Assembly: GCA_013286215.1 (NCBI GenBank) | Contig: JABDGC010000012.1 | Coordinates: forward strand, 1-38,749 | Length of the DNA: 38,749 nucleotides | Origin: Gammaproteobacteria bacterium | GTDB taxonomy: Bacteria > Pseudomonadota > Gammaproteobacteria > DSM-16500 | Reading direction: 5' to 3' | Shown here: positions 15,717 through 23,867 of the stretch, piece by piece | Numbering within the stretch: position 1 is the first letter of the stretch | How the letters are laid out: every line of letters starts with the position of its first letter | The notes under the pieces: model-generated | The model's input: only the letters and a program-made list of their open reading frames with translations | Told to the model about the DNA's origin: nothing | The model's database searches: none | Program-made: the position numbers and the translations under genes

Positions 15717-16460
15717 ATGTTGTTTCAAACGAAAGTGGCATTAGTAACAGGCGCTAGCCGTGGCATCGGTCAGGGCATCGCCCTTGCTTTGGGCCATGAA
15801 GGAGCCATTGTGATTGGCACCTCGACCACTGCAGAAGGTGCTCAGCGTATTACTCAGCTCTTTGAAGAAGAACACATTTCCGGCTGTGGCATGAAGCTCG
15901 ACGTGACCTCTCCGGAGTCGGTGGACCAGGTACTGGCCGAGACCAAAGAACGCTTTGGCGCCGTCGCGATTTTAGTGAATAATGCGGCAGTTACGCACGA
16001 TAATCTTTTATTACGGATGAAAGATGACGAGTGGTTCAAGGTAATAGAAACGAATTTGAACTCCATTTTCCGCTTAACCAAAATTTGCATGCGCGACATG
16101 ATTAAGGCGCGTTGGGGCAGGGTGATTAATATCGGCTCTGTGGTTGGATCCATTGGCAATCCCGGTCAGTCTAATTATGCGGCGGCCAAGGCCGGCGTGG
16201 TCGGTTTTTCGAAAGCCCTGGCTTGCGAGGTCGGTGCCAGGCATATTACAGTGAATACCGTCGCTCCGGGCTTTGTGGACACCGATATGTCCCGCAAAAT
16301 ACCCGAAGCCCACCGTGAGGTCTTGATGCAGAGAATACCCTTGCAACGCTTGGGTCAGGTTGAGGATATCGCCTCGGCCGTGGTCTTCCTGGCTTCTGAA
16401 AAAGCCAGCTATATCACCGGTCAAACCTTGCATGTAAATGGCGGTATGTACATGAATTAA
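15717..16460 (+). CDS. fabG: 3-oxoacyl-ACP reductase
   Basis: A 247-aa short-chain dehydrogenase that reduces 3-oxoacyl-ACP with NADPH. The cofactor loop is TGASRGIG at residues 11-18, followed by NNAAVTHD from about 88. The catalytic residues are Ser141, Tyr154 and Lys158 (YAAAK), with Asn113 completing the tetrad. The end HVNGGMYMN is typical of FabG. It sits between fabD and acpP. Confidence 0.97.
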   Translation: MLFQTKVALVTGASRGIGQGIALALGHEGAIVIGTSTTAEGAQRITQLFEEEHISGCGMKLDVTSPESVDQVLAETKERFGAVAILVNNAAVTHDNLLLRMKDDEWFKVIETNLNSIFRLTKICMRDMIKARWGRVINIGSVVGSIGNPGQSNYAAAKAGVVGFSKALACEVGARHITVNTVAPGFVDTDMSRKIPEAHREVLMQRIPLQRLGQVEDIASAVVFLASEKASYITGQTLHVNGGMYMN

Positions 16461-16464
16461 GGTA

Positions 16465-16492
16465 TTGCAACTTATTTTATTTTGAATAAACT
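16465..16492 (+). promoter_or_regulatory. Putative internal promoter for acpP
   Basis: TTGCAA at 16465-16470 and TAAACT at 16487-16492 are separated by 16 bases in the 69-base gap before acpP. AAGGAG follows at 16513-16518, ahead of the ATG at 16530. An extra promoter would fit the high demand for acyl carrier protein. Confidence 0.4.
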
Positions 16493-16529
16493 ACATCCAG
16501 AGATTTTTCGTTAAGGAGAAAGTTGAGTT

Positions 16530-16784
16530 ATGAACACCATAGAAGCAAGAGTTAAGAAAGTCATTGTGGAACAATTGGGCGTCAAAGAAGAAGAAGTGAC
16601 AAATGATGCTTCCTTCGTTGATGACCTGGGCGCTGATTCGCTCGATTCCGTTGAGCTGGTCATGGCCCTGGAAGAAGAATTTGAAACTGAAATTCCGGAT
16701 GAAGACGCTGAGAAAATCGGTACCGTGCAGCAGGCAATTGATTATGTTACTGCCCGTGCGGACAAACAGCGCACTGAAGGTTAA
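16530..16784 (+). CDS. acpP: Acyl carrier protein
   Basis: An 84-aa acidic protein that carries growing acyl chains. The phosphopantetheine attachment site is Ser37 in [13 protein letters not shown]. Other landmarks are [11 protein letters not shown] at the start and [16 protein letters not shown] in helix III. The C-terminus has a few more residues (DKQRTEG) than E. coli ACP. It has a good ribosome-binding site and probably its own promoter; fabF follows 24 bases later. Confidence 0.97.
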   Translation: MNTIEARVKKVIVEQLGVKEEEVTNDASFVDDLGADSLDSVELVMALEEEFETEIPDEDAEKIGTVQQAIDYVTARADKQRTEG

Positions 16785-16808
16785 TTTTTTTTCGACGGGG
16801 GTAGTGTT

Positions 16809-18047
16809 TTGAATAACCGGCGTGTTGTTATCACAGGTTTAGGCTTGTTGACGCCCTTAGGCTTAAATGTAGACCAAACCTGGAAAGCAATTTTGGCAGG
16901 CAAATCGAGTGTTGCGAAAATCGATCATTTCGATGCTGCTGATTTAAGCTGCCAAATTTGTAGCCGTGTTAAAAACTTCGACTACCTTCAGCACTTTACT
17001 GAAAAAGAAGCGCGGAAAATCGACAGCTTTATTCAATACGGTATGGTGGCGGCAAAAGAAGCGATTGAAGATGCTGGTTTGCAAGTGACTGAAGAAAATG
17101 CGCATCGAGTTGGTTTGGCTGTGGGTTCGGGCGTGGGTGGTTTGCCAGGGATCGAAAAATCTCATTCTGTTTTGACGGATGCCGGCCCGAGAAGAATTTC
17201 ACCGTTCTTCTTGCCGAGTGTCCTGATCAATATGTTGGCAGGTGACATTTCTATTCAGTTCGGCATGCGTGGCCCCAATATTGCTGTTGTTTCAGCTTGC
17301 ACGACCGGCACCCATAACATTGGCCTGGCTGCACGCACCATTGCCTATGGCGACGCAGATGTCATGATTGCGGGTGGTTCCGAGATGGCAACCACTCGTT
17401 TAGGCATTGCTGGTTTTGCTGCGATGCGCGCGCTCTCTACCCGAAACAATGAACCCGAAAAAGCCAGCCGTCCCTGGGACAAAGACCGTGACGGTTTTGT
17501 ACTCGGCGAAGGATCCGGAATTCTTGTTTTAGAAAGCTATGAACATGCTAAAAAACGCGGCGCCAAGATTTATGCCGAACTGGCTGGCTTTGGTATGAGT
17601 GCGGATGCCTCTCATATCACGACGCCGCATATGGAAGGTTTAGGCGCAAAACTGGCCATGCAAAACGCTTTGGCTGATGCCAAGATGAACCCGCAAGAAA
17701 TTGACTATATTAATGCCCATGGAACCTCGACCCCTGTGGGAGACGAGCTTGAAGCTCTCGCTGTTAAAAAATGTTTTGGCGATCATGCTTACAAACTTGC
17801 CGTCAGCTCAACCAAGTCTATGATTGGCCACTTACTTGGCGCTGCTGGTTCCGTGGAAGCTGTTTTCTCTGTTTTGGCCATTCGAGACCAGGTTGCTCCT
17901 CCAACGATCAATCTCGATAATCCCAGTGAAGGCTGTGATCTCAACTTTGTGCCTCACCATGCCCAGCAACGAAAAATCGTTGCAACTCTGTCCAATTCTT
18001 TCGGTTTTGGCGGAACAAATGGCTCTTTGATCTTTAAAAAAGTGTAA
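16809..18047 (+). CDS. fabF: Beta-ketoacyl-ACP synthase II
   Basis: A 412-aa elongating condensing enzyme. The active site is complete: Cys164 in SACTTGTHN, His304 in NAHGTST, Lys336 in SSTKSMIGH and His341 in the same motif. It starts with TTG at 16809, with GGGGG at 16798-16802 as the likely ribosome-binding region. In many gammaproteobacteria pabC lies between fabF and mltG; here mltG follows directly after 83 bases, so pabC is missing from this site. Confidence 0.96.
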   Translation: MNNRRVVITGLGLLTPLGLNVDQTWKAILAGKSSVAKIDHFDAADLSCQICSRVKNFDYLQHFTEKEARKIDSFIQYGMVAAKEAIEDAGLQVTEENAHRVGLAVGSGVGGLPGIEKSHSVLTDAGPRRISPFFLPSVLINMLAGDISIQFGMRGPNIAVVSACTTGTHNIGLAARTIAYGDADVMIAGGSEMATTRLGIAGFAAMRALSTRNNEPEKASRPWDKDRDGFVLGEGSGILVLESYEHAKKRGAKIYAELAGFGMSADASHITTPHMEGLGAKLAMQNALADAKMNPQEIDYINAHGTSTPVGDELEALAVKKCFGDHAYKLAVSSTKSMIGHLLGAAGSVEAVFSVLAIRDQVAPPTINLDNPSEGCDLNFVPHHAQQRKIVATLSNSFGFGGTNGSLIFKKV

Positions 18048-18130
18048 ACAGCTTTAGGGCCCTCTTACCTGATTTATGATATTCTATTTAAACGACATGA
18101 AGTCAAAATGCGAGTTAGGGCCAGGTTGTC

Positions 18131-19255
18131 ATGTTTCGACGTTTTATTCTCAAGATCATTTTAGTATGCTCTCTTCTGGGTTTTATTTTCCTCGGCGTTT
18201 GGGTTAATTTCATTTTAACCCCGCTGGTTACCGAGTCCGCAGGTGTTCGTTATCAGCTTCGCCCGGGAACCTCCTTAAAAACGCTGAGCATGAATTTATA
18301 TGACCAGGGCTTGCTCAGGTATCCGATTTTATTTAATTTACTGGCGCGTCTGCACGGCAGTACCCATGAATTAAAAGCCGGCATTTATCTCCTTCCGCGA
18401 GGAACAACCCCCGGTCGTCTTTTAGACCAATTTACTTCCGGAAGCGGGCTGTTGTACCACGTGTTTACCATTATTCCCGGATGGAGCTTCCAACAATTAC
18501 GCGCTGCCATGGCACAGGAGGGGCATCTTCAACTGACCTTGCAAGCGGTGAGCGATAGCGAGGTCATGAAGCAACTAGGCGCTCCGCAACTTTCTCCGGA
18601 GGGTGAATTTTTCCCGGACACTTATTATTTTATTGAAGGCACCTCTGATCTGAAGCTCCTCAATCGCGCCTTTAAGCGCATGCAAATGAAATTACAGGAA
18701 GCGTGGCTAAAACGCGATACAAACCTCGCTTTGACGAATCCTTATGATGTTCTAATCGCGGCTTCGCTCGTGGAGAAGGAATCGCATCTTAGTTCCGAGC
18801 GTCCGGTGATCGCTGGCGTTTTGATCAATCGCTTGCAAAAGAAAATGCCCTTGCAATGCGATCCTACAGTCGTATATGGGGTGAATCAATGGCAGCAGAC
18901 CCATCCAGGCTTAAAGCTGGGTTTTTCCGGCGCTATCCGGAAACAAGATTTACAAATGAACACGCCCTATAATACTTATTTACATAAAGGCTTGCCGCTG
19001 ACGCCGATTGCTATGCCTAGTCTGGATGCCATCAATGCAGTTTTGCATCCCGTGCAACACCGTTATCTTTATTTTGTCGCTACCGGCAGCGGCGGGCATC
19101 AATTTTCAACGACCCTGGAAGAGCATCATTTGGCCGTGATGATGCTGCACTTTCATGAGCGTGGTTTTTTTAATTACTTATTGATTCGGGCTTATATTTT
19201 GCAGCAATTGTCCTTTCAGAGTCTGTCTGAGGTGCACGCGAATGCCCTCCGGTAA
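18131..19255 (+). CDS. mltG: Endolytic murein transglycosylase MltG (YceG-like)
   Basis: A 374-aa inner-membrane enzyme that cuts nascent glycan strands and so ends their growth. One transmembrane helix lies at residues about 8-30. A LysM-like N-lobe follows (YQLRPGTSLKTL) and then the YceG domain with PEGEFFPDTYYF near 156-167. The catalytic glutamate motif is ASLVEKES near 211-218, followed by VIAGVLINRLQ. It also has TPYNTYLHKGLPLTPIAMPS. The C-terminus extends past the usual end (about 35 extra residues after the AVMMLHFH segment) and overlaps tmk by 14 bases. Confidence 0.93.
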   Translation: MFRRFILKIILVCSLLGFIFLGVWVNFILTPLVTESAGVRYQLRPGTSLKTLSMNLYDQGLLRYPILFNLLARLHGSTHELKAGIYLLPRGTTPGRLLDQFTSGSGLLYHVFTIIPGWSFQQLRAAMAQEGHLQLTLQAVSDSEVMKQLGAPQLSPEGEFFPDTYYFIEGTSDLKLLNRAFKRMQMKLQEAWLKRDTNLALTNPYDVLIAASLVEKESHLSSERPVIAGVLINRLQKKMPLQCDPTVVYGVNQWQQTHPGLKLGFSGAIRKQDLQMNTPYNTYLHKGLPLTPIAMPSLDAINAVLHPVQHRYLYFVATGSGGHQFSTTLEEHHLAVMMLHFHERGFFNYLLIRAYILQQLSFQSLSEVHANALR

Positions 19256-19862
19256 ATTCATCACGATTGAAGGCATCGAAGGAGCCGGGAAGTCGACGGC
19301 AATCAAGTACATTGAAGCGTATTTGTTGAGTCAGGGAAAAAAGGTCCTGCTGACTCGCGAACCGGGTGGAACGCCGGTCGCGGAAGAAATTCGACAACTG
19401 GTGTTGAGCCCTAACACCAAAGAGGTTATTGATTCCAAGGCAGAGTTATTATTGATGTTTGCCGGTCGCGCGCAGCATTTGGCGCGATTAATTTTACCGG
19501 CGTTGTCTGCGGGAAACTGGCTGGTCTGTGACCGGTTCGTGGATGCGACCTATGCTTATCAATGCGCTGGTCGTGGGTTGGCAGAGAAATGGGTGGCCTT
19601 GCTGGAAGAGTTTGTCGTCGGTTCCTTGCGTCCGGATCTCACTTTATTACTGGACCTGGATCCAGCCTTGGGCTTGGCCCGCAGTCGGCGCCGTGGTCCT
19701 CAGGACCGCTTTGAGAAAGAAAAAGTAGCGTTTTTTGAAAAGGTGCGTCAATCGTATTTGGAGAGAGCGCAGCGGGAACCGAACCGCTTTTGCGTGATTG
19801 ATGCTTCCCAATCCTTATTGACGGTACAAGATGATTTGCGGCGCATTTTGGAGAAATTATGA
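19242..19862 (+). CDS. tmk: Thymidylate kinase
   Basis: A 206-aa kinase that phosphorylates dTMP to dTDP. The P-loop is GIEGAGKST at residues 10-18. TREPGGTPVAEEIR follows near 39-52, the DRF motif of the dTMP pocket near 91-96 and the lid RSRRRGPQDRFE near 146-157. Length is standard. It overlaps mltG by 14 bases and holB by 4 (ATGA), so it is tightly co-translated. Confidence 0.96.
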   Translation: MPSGKFITIEGIEGAGKSTAIKYIEAYLLSQGKKVLLTREPGGTPVAEEIRQLVLSPNTKEVIDSKAELLLMFAGRAQHLARLILPALSAGNWLVCDRFVDATYAYQCAGRGLAEKWVALLEEFVVGSLRPDLTLLLDLDPALGLARSRRRGPQDRFEKEKVAFFEKVRQSYLERAQREPNRFCVIDASQSLLTVQDDLRRILEKL

Positions 19863-20821
19863 TTTATCCGTGGCAAACTCAGCAGTGGGAACAATTGCTC
19901 CGCTTGCGAAAAGAACAGCGTCTGCCGCATGCCCTGTTGTTCAGCGGCCCGGCAGGCCTTGGAAAGCGCGCTCTGGCGCTTGAATTCGCACACCTGGTTT
20001 TCTGTCAAAATTCAAAAGAGTCCGATGCAAGCTGCGGCGCTTGCCATGCCTGTCATTTATTGCGGGCGGGGTCGCACCCGGATTTTCGCGTGTTGCAACC
20101 CGAGGAGGAAGGTCACGCCATCAAAATTGATCAAATCCGCGAGCTGAGCGAGTTTACCCAGCAGACTTCCCATCAGGGCGGTTTACGCCTGGTTCTAATT
20201 CAGCCGGCGACGGCCATGAATATCGCTGCGGCCAACGCCTTACTCAAAACACTAGAAGAGCCGGCACCCGATACCTTGCTTATTTTAATCAGTGATAACC
20301 GGACCCCACTACCGATTACCATCCGCAGTCGTTGCCAGCATCTCCGCTTTTTAGCACCACCGCGCGAAACGGCTTTGACCTGGCTGGCTGCGCAAGATCC
20401 AGCAGTGGCCTGGGAGCCTATTTTAGCGGCCACGCAGGGAGCGCCCTTGCTGGCGTATCAATGGCAGCAAGGGGGTGTTTGGTCTTCCTACCAGAATTTT
20501 ATGACGGATCTGGCCGCCTTGACCCGCCAAGAAGCCGATCCATTTCAGCTGGCCGTTCAATGGAAGGACGCGAATATGCTCTGGGTCTTTGATCTCTTTT
20601 TCCAATGGCTGTTAAAATGGATGCGCATGCAGGAAGTTCCAGAGAAAAGTGAGGGTGTTTTAGCTTCTGCCTTGCCGGGGCGAATTTCCAGTGGCCATCT
20701 GCTGGAATTCGTCGACTATTTACAGCGGCTGCGTTTGGAGGCCTTGGGTCCCTCAAATTTAAATCAGCAGCTGATGTTGGAATCCCTTTTCATTCGATGG
20801 GTTCAATATGTTTCTCGTTGA
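19859..20821 (+). CDS. holB: DNA polymerase III subunit delta prime
   Basis: A 320-aa clamp-loader subunit. It has the degenerate P-loop SGPAGLGKRALA near residues 29-40, a zinc-type cluster CGACHACHLL followed by SHPDFRVLQP, NALLKTLEEP near 125-134 and the SRC motif in ITIRSRCQHL near 155-164. Its C-terminal third is variable, as usual. It overlaps tmk by 4 bases and the TatD gene by 14. The pilZ gene found between holB and tatD in some gammaproteobacteria is absent. Confidence 0.94.
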   Translation: MIYPWQTQQWEQLLRLRKEQRLPHALLFSGPAGLGKRALALEFAHLVFCQNSKESDASCGACHACHLLRAGSHPDFRVLQPEEEGHAIKIDQIRELSEFTQQTSHQGGLRLVLIQPATAMNIAAANALLKTLEEPAPDTLLILISDNRTPLPITIRSRCQHLRFLAPPRETALTWLAAQDPAVAWEPILAATQGAPLLAYQWQQGGVWSSYQNFMTDLAALTRQEADPFQLAVQWKDANMLWVFDLFFQWLLKWMRMQEVPEKSEGVLASALPGRISSGHLLEFVDYLQRLRLEALGPSNLNQQLMLESLFIRWVQYVSR

Positions 20822-21584
20822 TTCGCATTGTCATTTGGATATGCTGGATTTAACACCCTACGACGGGGACTTGGACCAGGCGGTCCAGAGTGCGCGCTCC
20901 CGGGGTGTGGGGCATATTTTGAATGTCTGTGTTAGCATGAAAGACTTTCCGCAGGTCCTGGCCACTGCGAAGCAATATCCTTTCGTAAGCGCTTCCGTCG
21001 GTTTGCATCCTAATGAGCAGGATGAAGAAACCTCGGCTGACGAATTAATCAACCTGGCTCAGGATGATAAAGTGGTCGCTATTGGGGAAACCGGTCTAGA
21101 CTATTATCGCAGCAGTGGCGAAGTGGAATGGCAACGGCAGCGTTTTCGTGAGCATATTCGTGCCGCGAAAGAGACGGGCAAGCCCTTGATTGTGCATAGC
21201 CGGCAGGCCAAGGACGACACGATTCGCTTGTTGAAAGAAGAAAAGGCAGCAGCCGTAGAAGGGGTCTTGCATTGCTTCACTGAAGATTGGGAGATGGCTT
21301 CCAAGGCGTTGGATCTGGGTTTTTACCTCTCCTTTTCTGGTATCGTGACTTTTCGCAATGCGACTGCGATTCAAGAGGTCGCTCAACGCCTGCCGCTGGA
21401 TCGTATGCTGCTGGAAACGGATTCCCCTTATTTGGCGCCGACGCCGAACCGGGGTAAACCCAATGAACCGGCTTTTATCGTGCATACGGCCCAATTTATC
21501 GCCGAATTGCGCGGAATCGACAGTGAGCAACTGGCCGCCGAAACGACGGCTAATTTTTTTAGATTATTTAAACAGGCAAAATAG
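20808..21584 (+). CDS. ycfH: TatD-family metal-dependent hydrolase (YcfH type)
   Basis: A 258-aa TIM-barrel hydrolase of the TatD DNase family. Metal ligands are visible: DSHCHLD at residues 5-11, the GLHPNEQ strand near 65-71, GETGLDYY near 87-94 (Glu ligand), IVHSRQAKDD near 125-134, LHCFTED near 153-159 and the closing Asp in LETDSPYLAP near 202-211. Position after tmk-holB matches E. coli ycfH. Family members have deoxyribonuclease or D-aminoacyl-tRNA deacylase activity; which applies here is unknown. It overlaps holB by 14 bases. Confidence 0.93.
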   Translation: MFLVDSHCHLDMLDLTPYDGDLDQAVQSARSRGVGHILNVCVSMKDFPQVLATAKQYPFVSASVGLHPNEQDEETSADELINLAQDDKVVAIGETGLDYYRSSGEVEWQRQRFREHIRAAKETGKPLIVHSRQAKDDTIRLLKEEKAAAVEGVLHCFTEDWEMASKALDLGFYLSFSGIVTFRNATAIQEVAQRLPLDRMLLETDSPYLAPTPNRGKPNEPAFIVHTAQFIAELRGIDSEQLAAETTANFFRLFKQAK

Positions 21585-21619
21585 CGCTATCGTGTTGCTG
21601 AATAAAAGAGGACAGAATC

Positions 21620-22870
21620 ATGTTTAAACCAGCGCCGATTTTTATCGGTTTACGTTATACCCGGGCGAAGCGCCGCAACCATTTTATCTCTTTTATTTCA
21701 CTGACCTCGATGTTGGGCATCGCGCTCGGTGTCATGGCCTTGATCACGGTTCTTTCTGTGATGAACGGCTTTGACCGCGAAATTAAAAAGCGCGTCTTCA
21801 GTATGGTGCCGCCCATTACCGTCAGCAGCTTGAGCGGCTATCTGGCGGAGTGGGGTAATTTGCAAAAAACTCTCCAGGGGATCCCTGGGGTCGTGAACAC
21901 GGCGCCCTTTGTCAACGGCGAGGCGTTGTTGACCTTTAACTCCCAGGTCGCTCCGGCGCTGGTGAACGGCATCCTGCCGGAACAGGAAAAACGGATGACG
22001 GCACTTGCTGAAAAGGTCGTACAAGGCAAGCTTTCTGCTTTGAAACCTGGCACCTTTGGTATCATTTTGGGAGAAGAACTGGCCAGACGCTTGAATGTTT
22101 CTGTCGGCGATAAGGTGACGGCGGTGACACCTCAAATGTCTTTGACGCCGGCCGGTGTGGTTCCTCGGTTTAAGCGTTTCACGGTCGTCGGCATTTTTAA
22201 TGCTGGCAGCGGATTTGGCTTTGACGCAGCCCTGGCTTATACCAATCTAACTGACGCGCAGAAGTTATACGGGGTCGGCAGTTTGATCTCCGGTATTCAT
22301 ATCAGCCTGGAAAATGTTTTTTCCGCGCCGCAAATGAGCAAGGTGCTGGCGGGTAAGTTGTCGCCTTCCGCCTATATTACCAATTGGACGGATCAATTCG
22401 GGGCTTTTTTTCACGCAGTGCGTTTGGAAAAAACCATGATGTTCTTTATTCTGCTCCTCATCGTCGCGGTGGCGGCGTTTAACCTGGTTGCCACCTTGGT
22501 GATGGTCGTCAATGATAAGGAAGCGGACATCGCCATTATGCGCACTTTCGGCGCCACGCCGCGCATGATTATGTCAATTTTCATGGTGCAGGGTGGGGTT
22601 ATTGGCCTGGTTGGCACGCTGCTTGGGGTTTTGGGCGGCATTTGGCTGACGTTCCATGTGACTGAGATTGTGAATGGGATAGAGCATTTGTTTCACGTGC
22701 AGTTTCTCTCATCCAGTGTGTACTTCGTGGATTATCTTCCTTCCGAATTACAGTGGGTCGATGTCGCGGAAATTGGGTTGACCGCGTTGGTTTTAAGCTT
22801 TTTGGCCACGATTTATCCGGCTTGGCAGGCCTCGCGTATGGATCCAGTGGAGGCGCTGCGCTATGAATAA
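21620..22870 (+). CDS. lolC: Lipoprotein-releasing ABC transporter permease LolC/LolE family
   Basis: A 416-aa inner-membrane permease with the MacB/FtsX architecture. TM1 is near residues 25-48 (LTSMLGIALGVMALITVLSVMNGF), then a periplasmic domain of about 220 residues, then TMs near 272-298, 318-345 and 378-400. The end WQASRMDPVEALRYE is diagnostic. It releases outer-membrane lipoproteins to LolA. Only one permease gene accompanies lolD here; it probably works as a homodimer (LolF type) unless a second copy exists elsewhere. Its clients would include BamE. Confidence 0.94.
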   Translation: MFKPAPIFIGLRYTRAKRRNHFISFISLTSMLGIALGVMALITVLSVMNGFDREIKKRVFSMVPPITVSSLSGYLAEWGNLQKTLQGIPGVVNTAPFVNGEALLTFNSQVAPALVNGILPEQEKRMTALAEKVVQGKLSALKPGTFGIILGEELARRLNVSVGDKVTAVTPQMSLTPAGVVPRFKRFTVVGIFNAGSGFGFDAALAYTNLTDAQKLYGVGSLISGIHISLENVFSAPQMSKVLAGKLSPSAYITNWTDQFGAFFHAVRLEKTMMFFILLLIVAVAAFNLVATLVMVVNDKEADIAIMRTFGATPRMIMSIFMVQGGVIGLVGTLLGVLGGIWLTFHVTEIVNGIEHLFHVQFLSSSVYFVDYLPSELQWVDVAEIGLTALVLSFLATIYPAWQASRMDPVEALRYE

Positions 22871-22892
22871 AGTCATGACTCGAGAGGAAATA

Positions 22893-23588
22893 ATGAAAAC
22901 GATGCCTGCAAGTGAAATTGTCCTGGCTTGTCACGGCCTTTCTAAAATCTTTAAACAAGGCGGCGCTGAAATCGAAGTGCTGCATCATATCGACCTCGAA
23001 GTGAAGGCGGGGGAAATGATTGCTATCATCGGCAACTCCGGCTCCGGAAAAAGCACCTTACTGCATTTGCTGGGTGGCTTGGATAAGCCGACTCACGGCC
23101 GCGTACTGATCAACGGCAAAAACCTGACGGAGTTGACTGAAAATGAAAAATGTTACACGCGCAACCATAATTTAGGTTTCATTTATCAATTTCATCATTT
23201 GCTGCCCGAATTTAGCGCGCTGGAAAATGTTTCCCTGCCTTTGCTGATTCGCGGTGAGACCGCAAAGCAGATTCAAACCAAGGCGGAGCATCTTCTGGAA
23301 TCCGTCGACCTCAAGGAGCGCCTGCATCATCGTCCTAACCAACTTTCCGGTGGCGAACGCCAACGGGTCGCCATTGCCCGCGCTCTGGTGACGAACCCGC
23401 TCTGTATTTTGGCGGACGAACCCACGGGCGACCTGGATCCGCGTAATGCGGAACAGGTCTTTCAAATTTTCTTGAGGCTACAGGCCGAGCGGAAAACCAG
23501 CGTGATCATGGTGACCCACGATCTGTCTTTAGCAAAAATGAGCCAACGCATGATGACGCTTCGCAACGGTAATCTTGTTAATTTATAG
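22893..23588 (+). CDS. lolD: Lipoprotein-releasing ABC transporter ATPase LolD
   Basis: An ABC ATPase that powers lipoprotein release with LolC. Walker A is GNSGSGKST, the Q-loop lies in [12 protein letters not shown], which is typical of LolD, the signature is LSGGERQR and Walker B is [12 protein letters not shown]. The H-loop is VTHDLSLA. I prefer ATG 22893 (231 aa): AGAGG at 22883-22887 sits five bases ahead of it. An in-frame ATG at 22863 overlaps the lolC stop and gives 241 aa with an unusual N-terminus. It is the last gene of the long plus-strand series, before a palindromic element. Confidence 0.95.
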   Translation: MKTMPASEIVLACHGLSKIFKQGGAEIEVLHHIDLEVKAGEMIAIIGNSGSGKSTLLHLLGGLDKPTHGRVLINGKNLTELTENEKCYTRNHNLGFIYQFHHLLPEFSALENVSLPLLIRGETAKQIQTKAEHLLESVDLKERLHHRPNQLSGGERQRVAIARALVTNPLCILADEPTGDLDPRNAEQVFQIFLRLQAERKTSVIMVTHDLSLAKMSQRMMTLRNGNLVNL

Positions 23589-23599
23589 TGTTGATACTG

Positions 23600-23760
23600 C
23601 CCTAGTACGTTGTCAACTTGATTTTGTTCCGTTTCGCTTGCTGTCATCCGGAGCGCAGCGAAGGATCTCACTCTCTCTGCAGCAAGGAGATCCTTCGCTG
23701 CGCTCCGGATGACAGAGACTTTGCTCAAGATGACAAAATCAAGTTGACGCTCTACTAGGG
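23600..23760. repeat. 161-bp nested palindromic element (MITE-like)
   Basis: The ends are CCCTAGTA (23600-23607) and its reverse complement TACTAGGG (23753-23760). Just inside, GTCAACTTGATTTTGT (23612-23627) pairs exactly with ACAAAATCAAGTTGAC (23732-23747). The core has a perfect 28-base inverted repeat, 23642-23669 with 23687-23714, around a 17-base loop. The core is the same family as the repeats at 11371 and 36244; the outer arms are not seen in the other two copies. It fills most of the 279-base gap between lolD and comEC. No coding region or clear target duplication was seen. Confidence 0.85.
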
Positions 23761-23867
23761 AGAGAAAGTAAAAACGCTCTCTCTCATCCTATTGTGGCTG
23801 ATTTTGGCCCGCTCCTCTAATCCCTTCAACACGTCCTTTACTCGAGGGTGATCTCCACTCTTACTAT

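Noticed and set aside
23462..23728. 88-aa minus-strand open frame with RSFAALRMT
   Set aside because: It arises from the palindromic repeat arm, a known source of spurious proteins.
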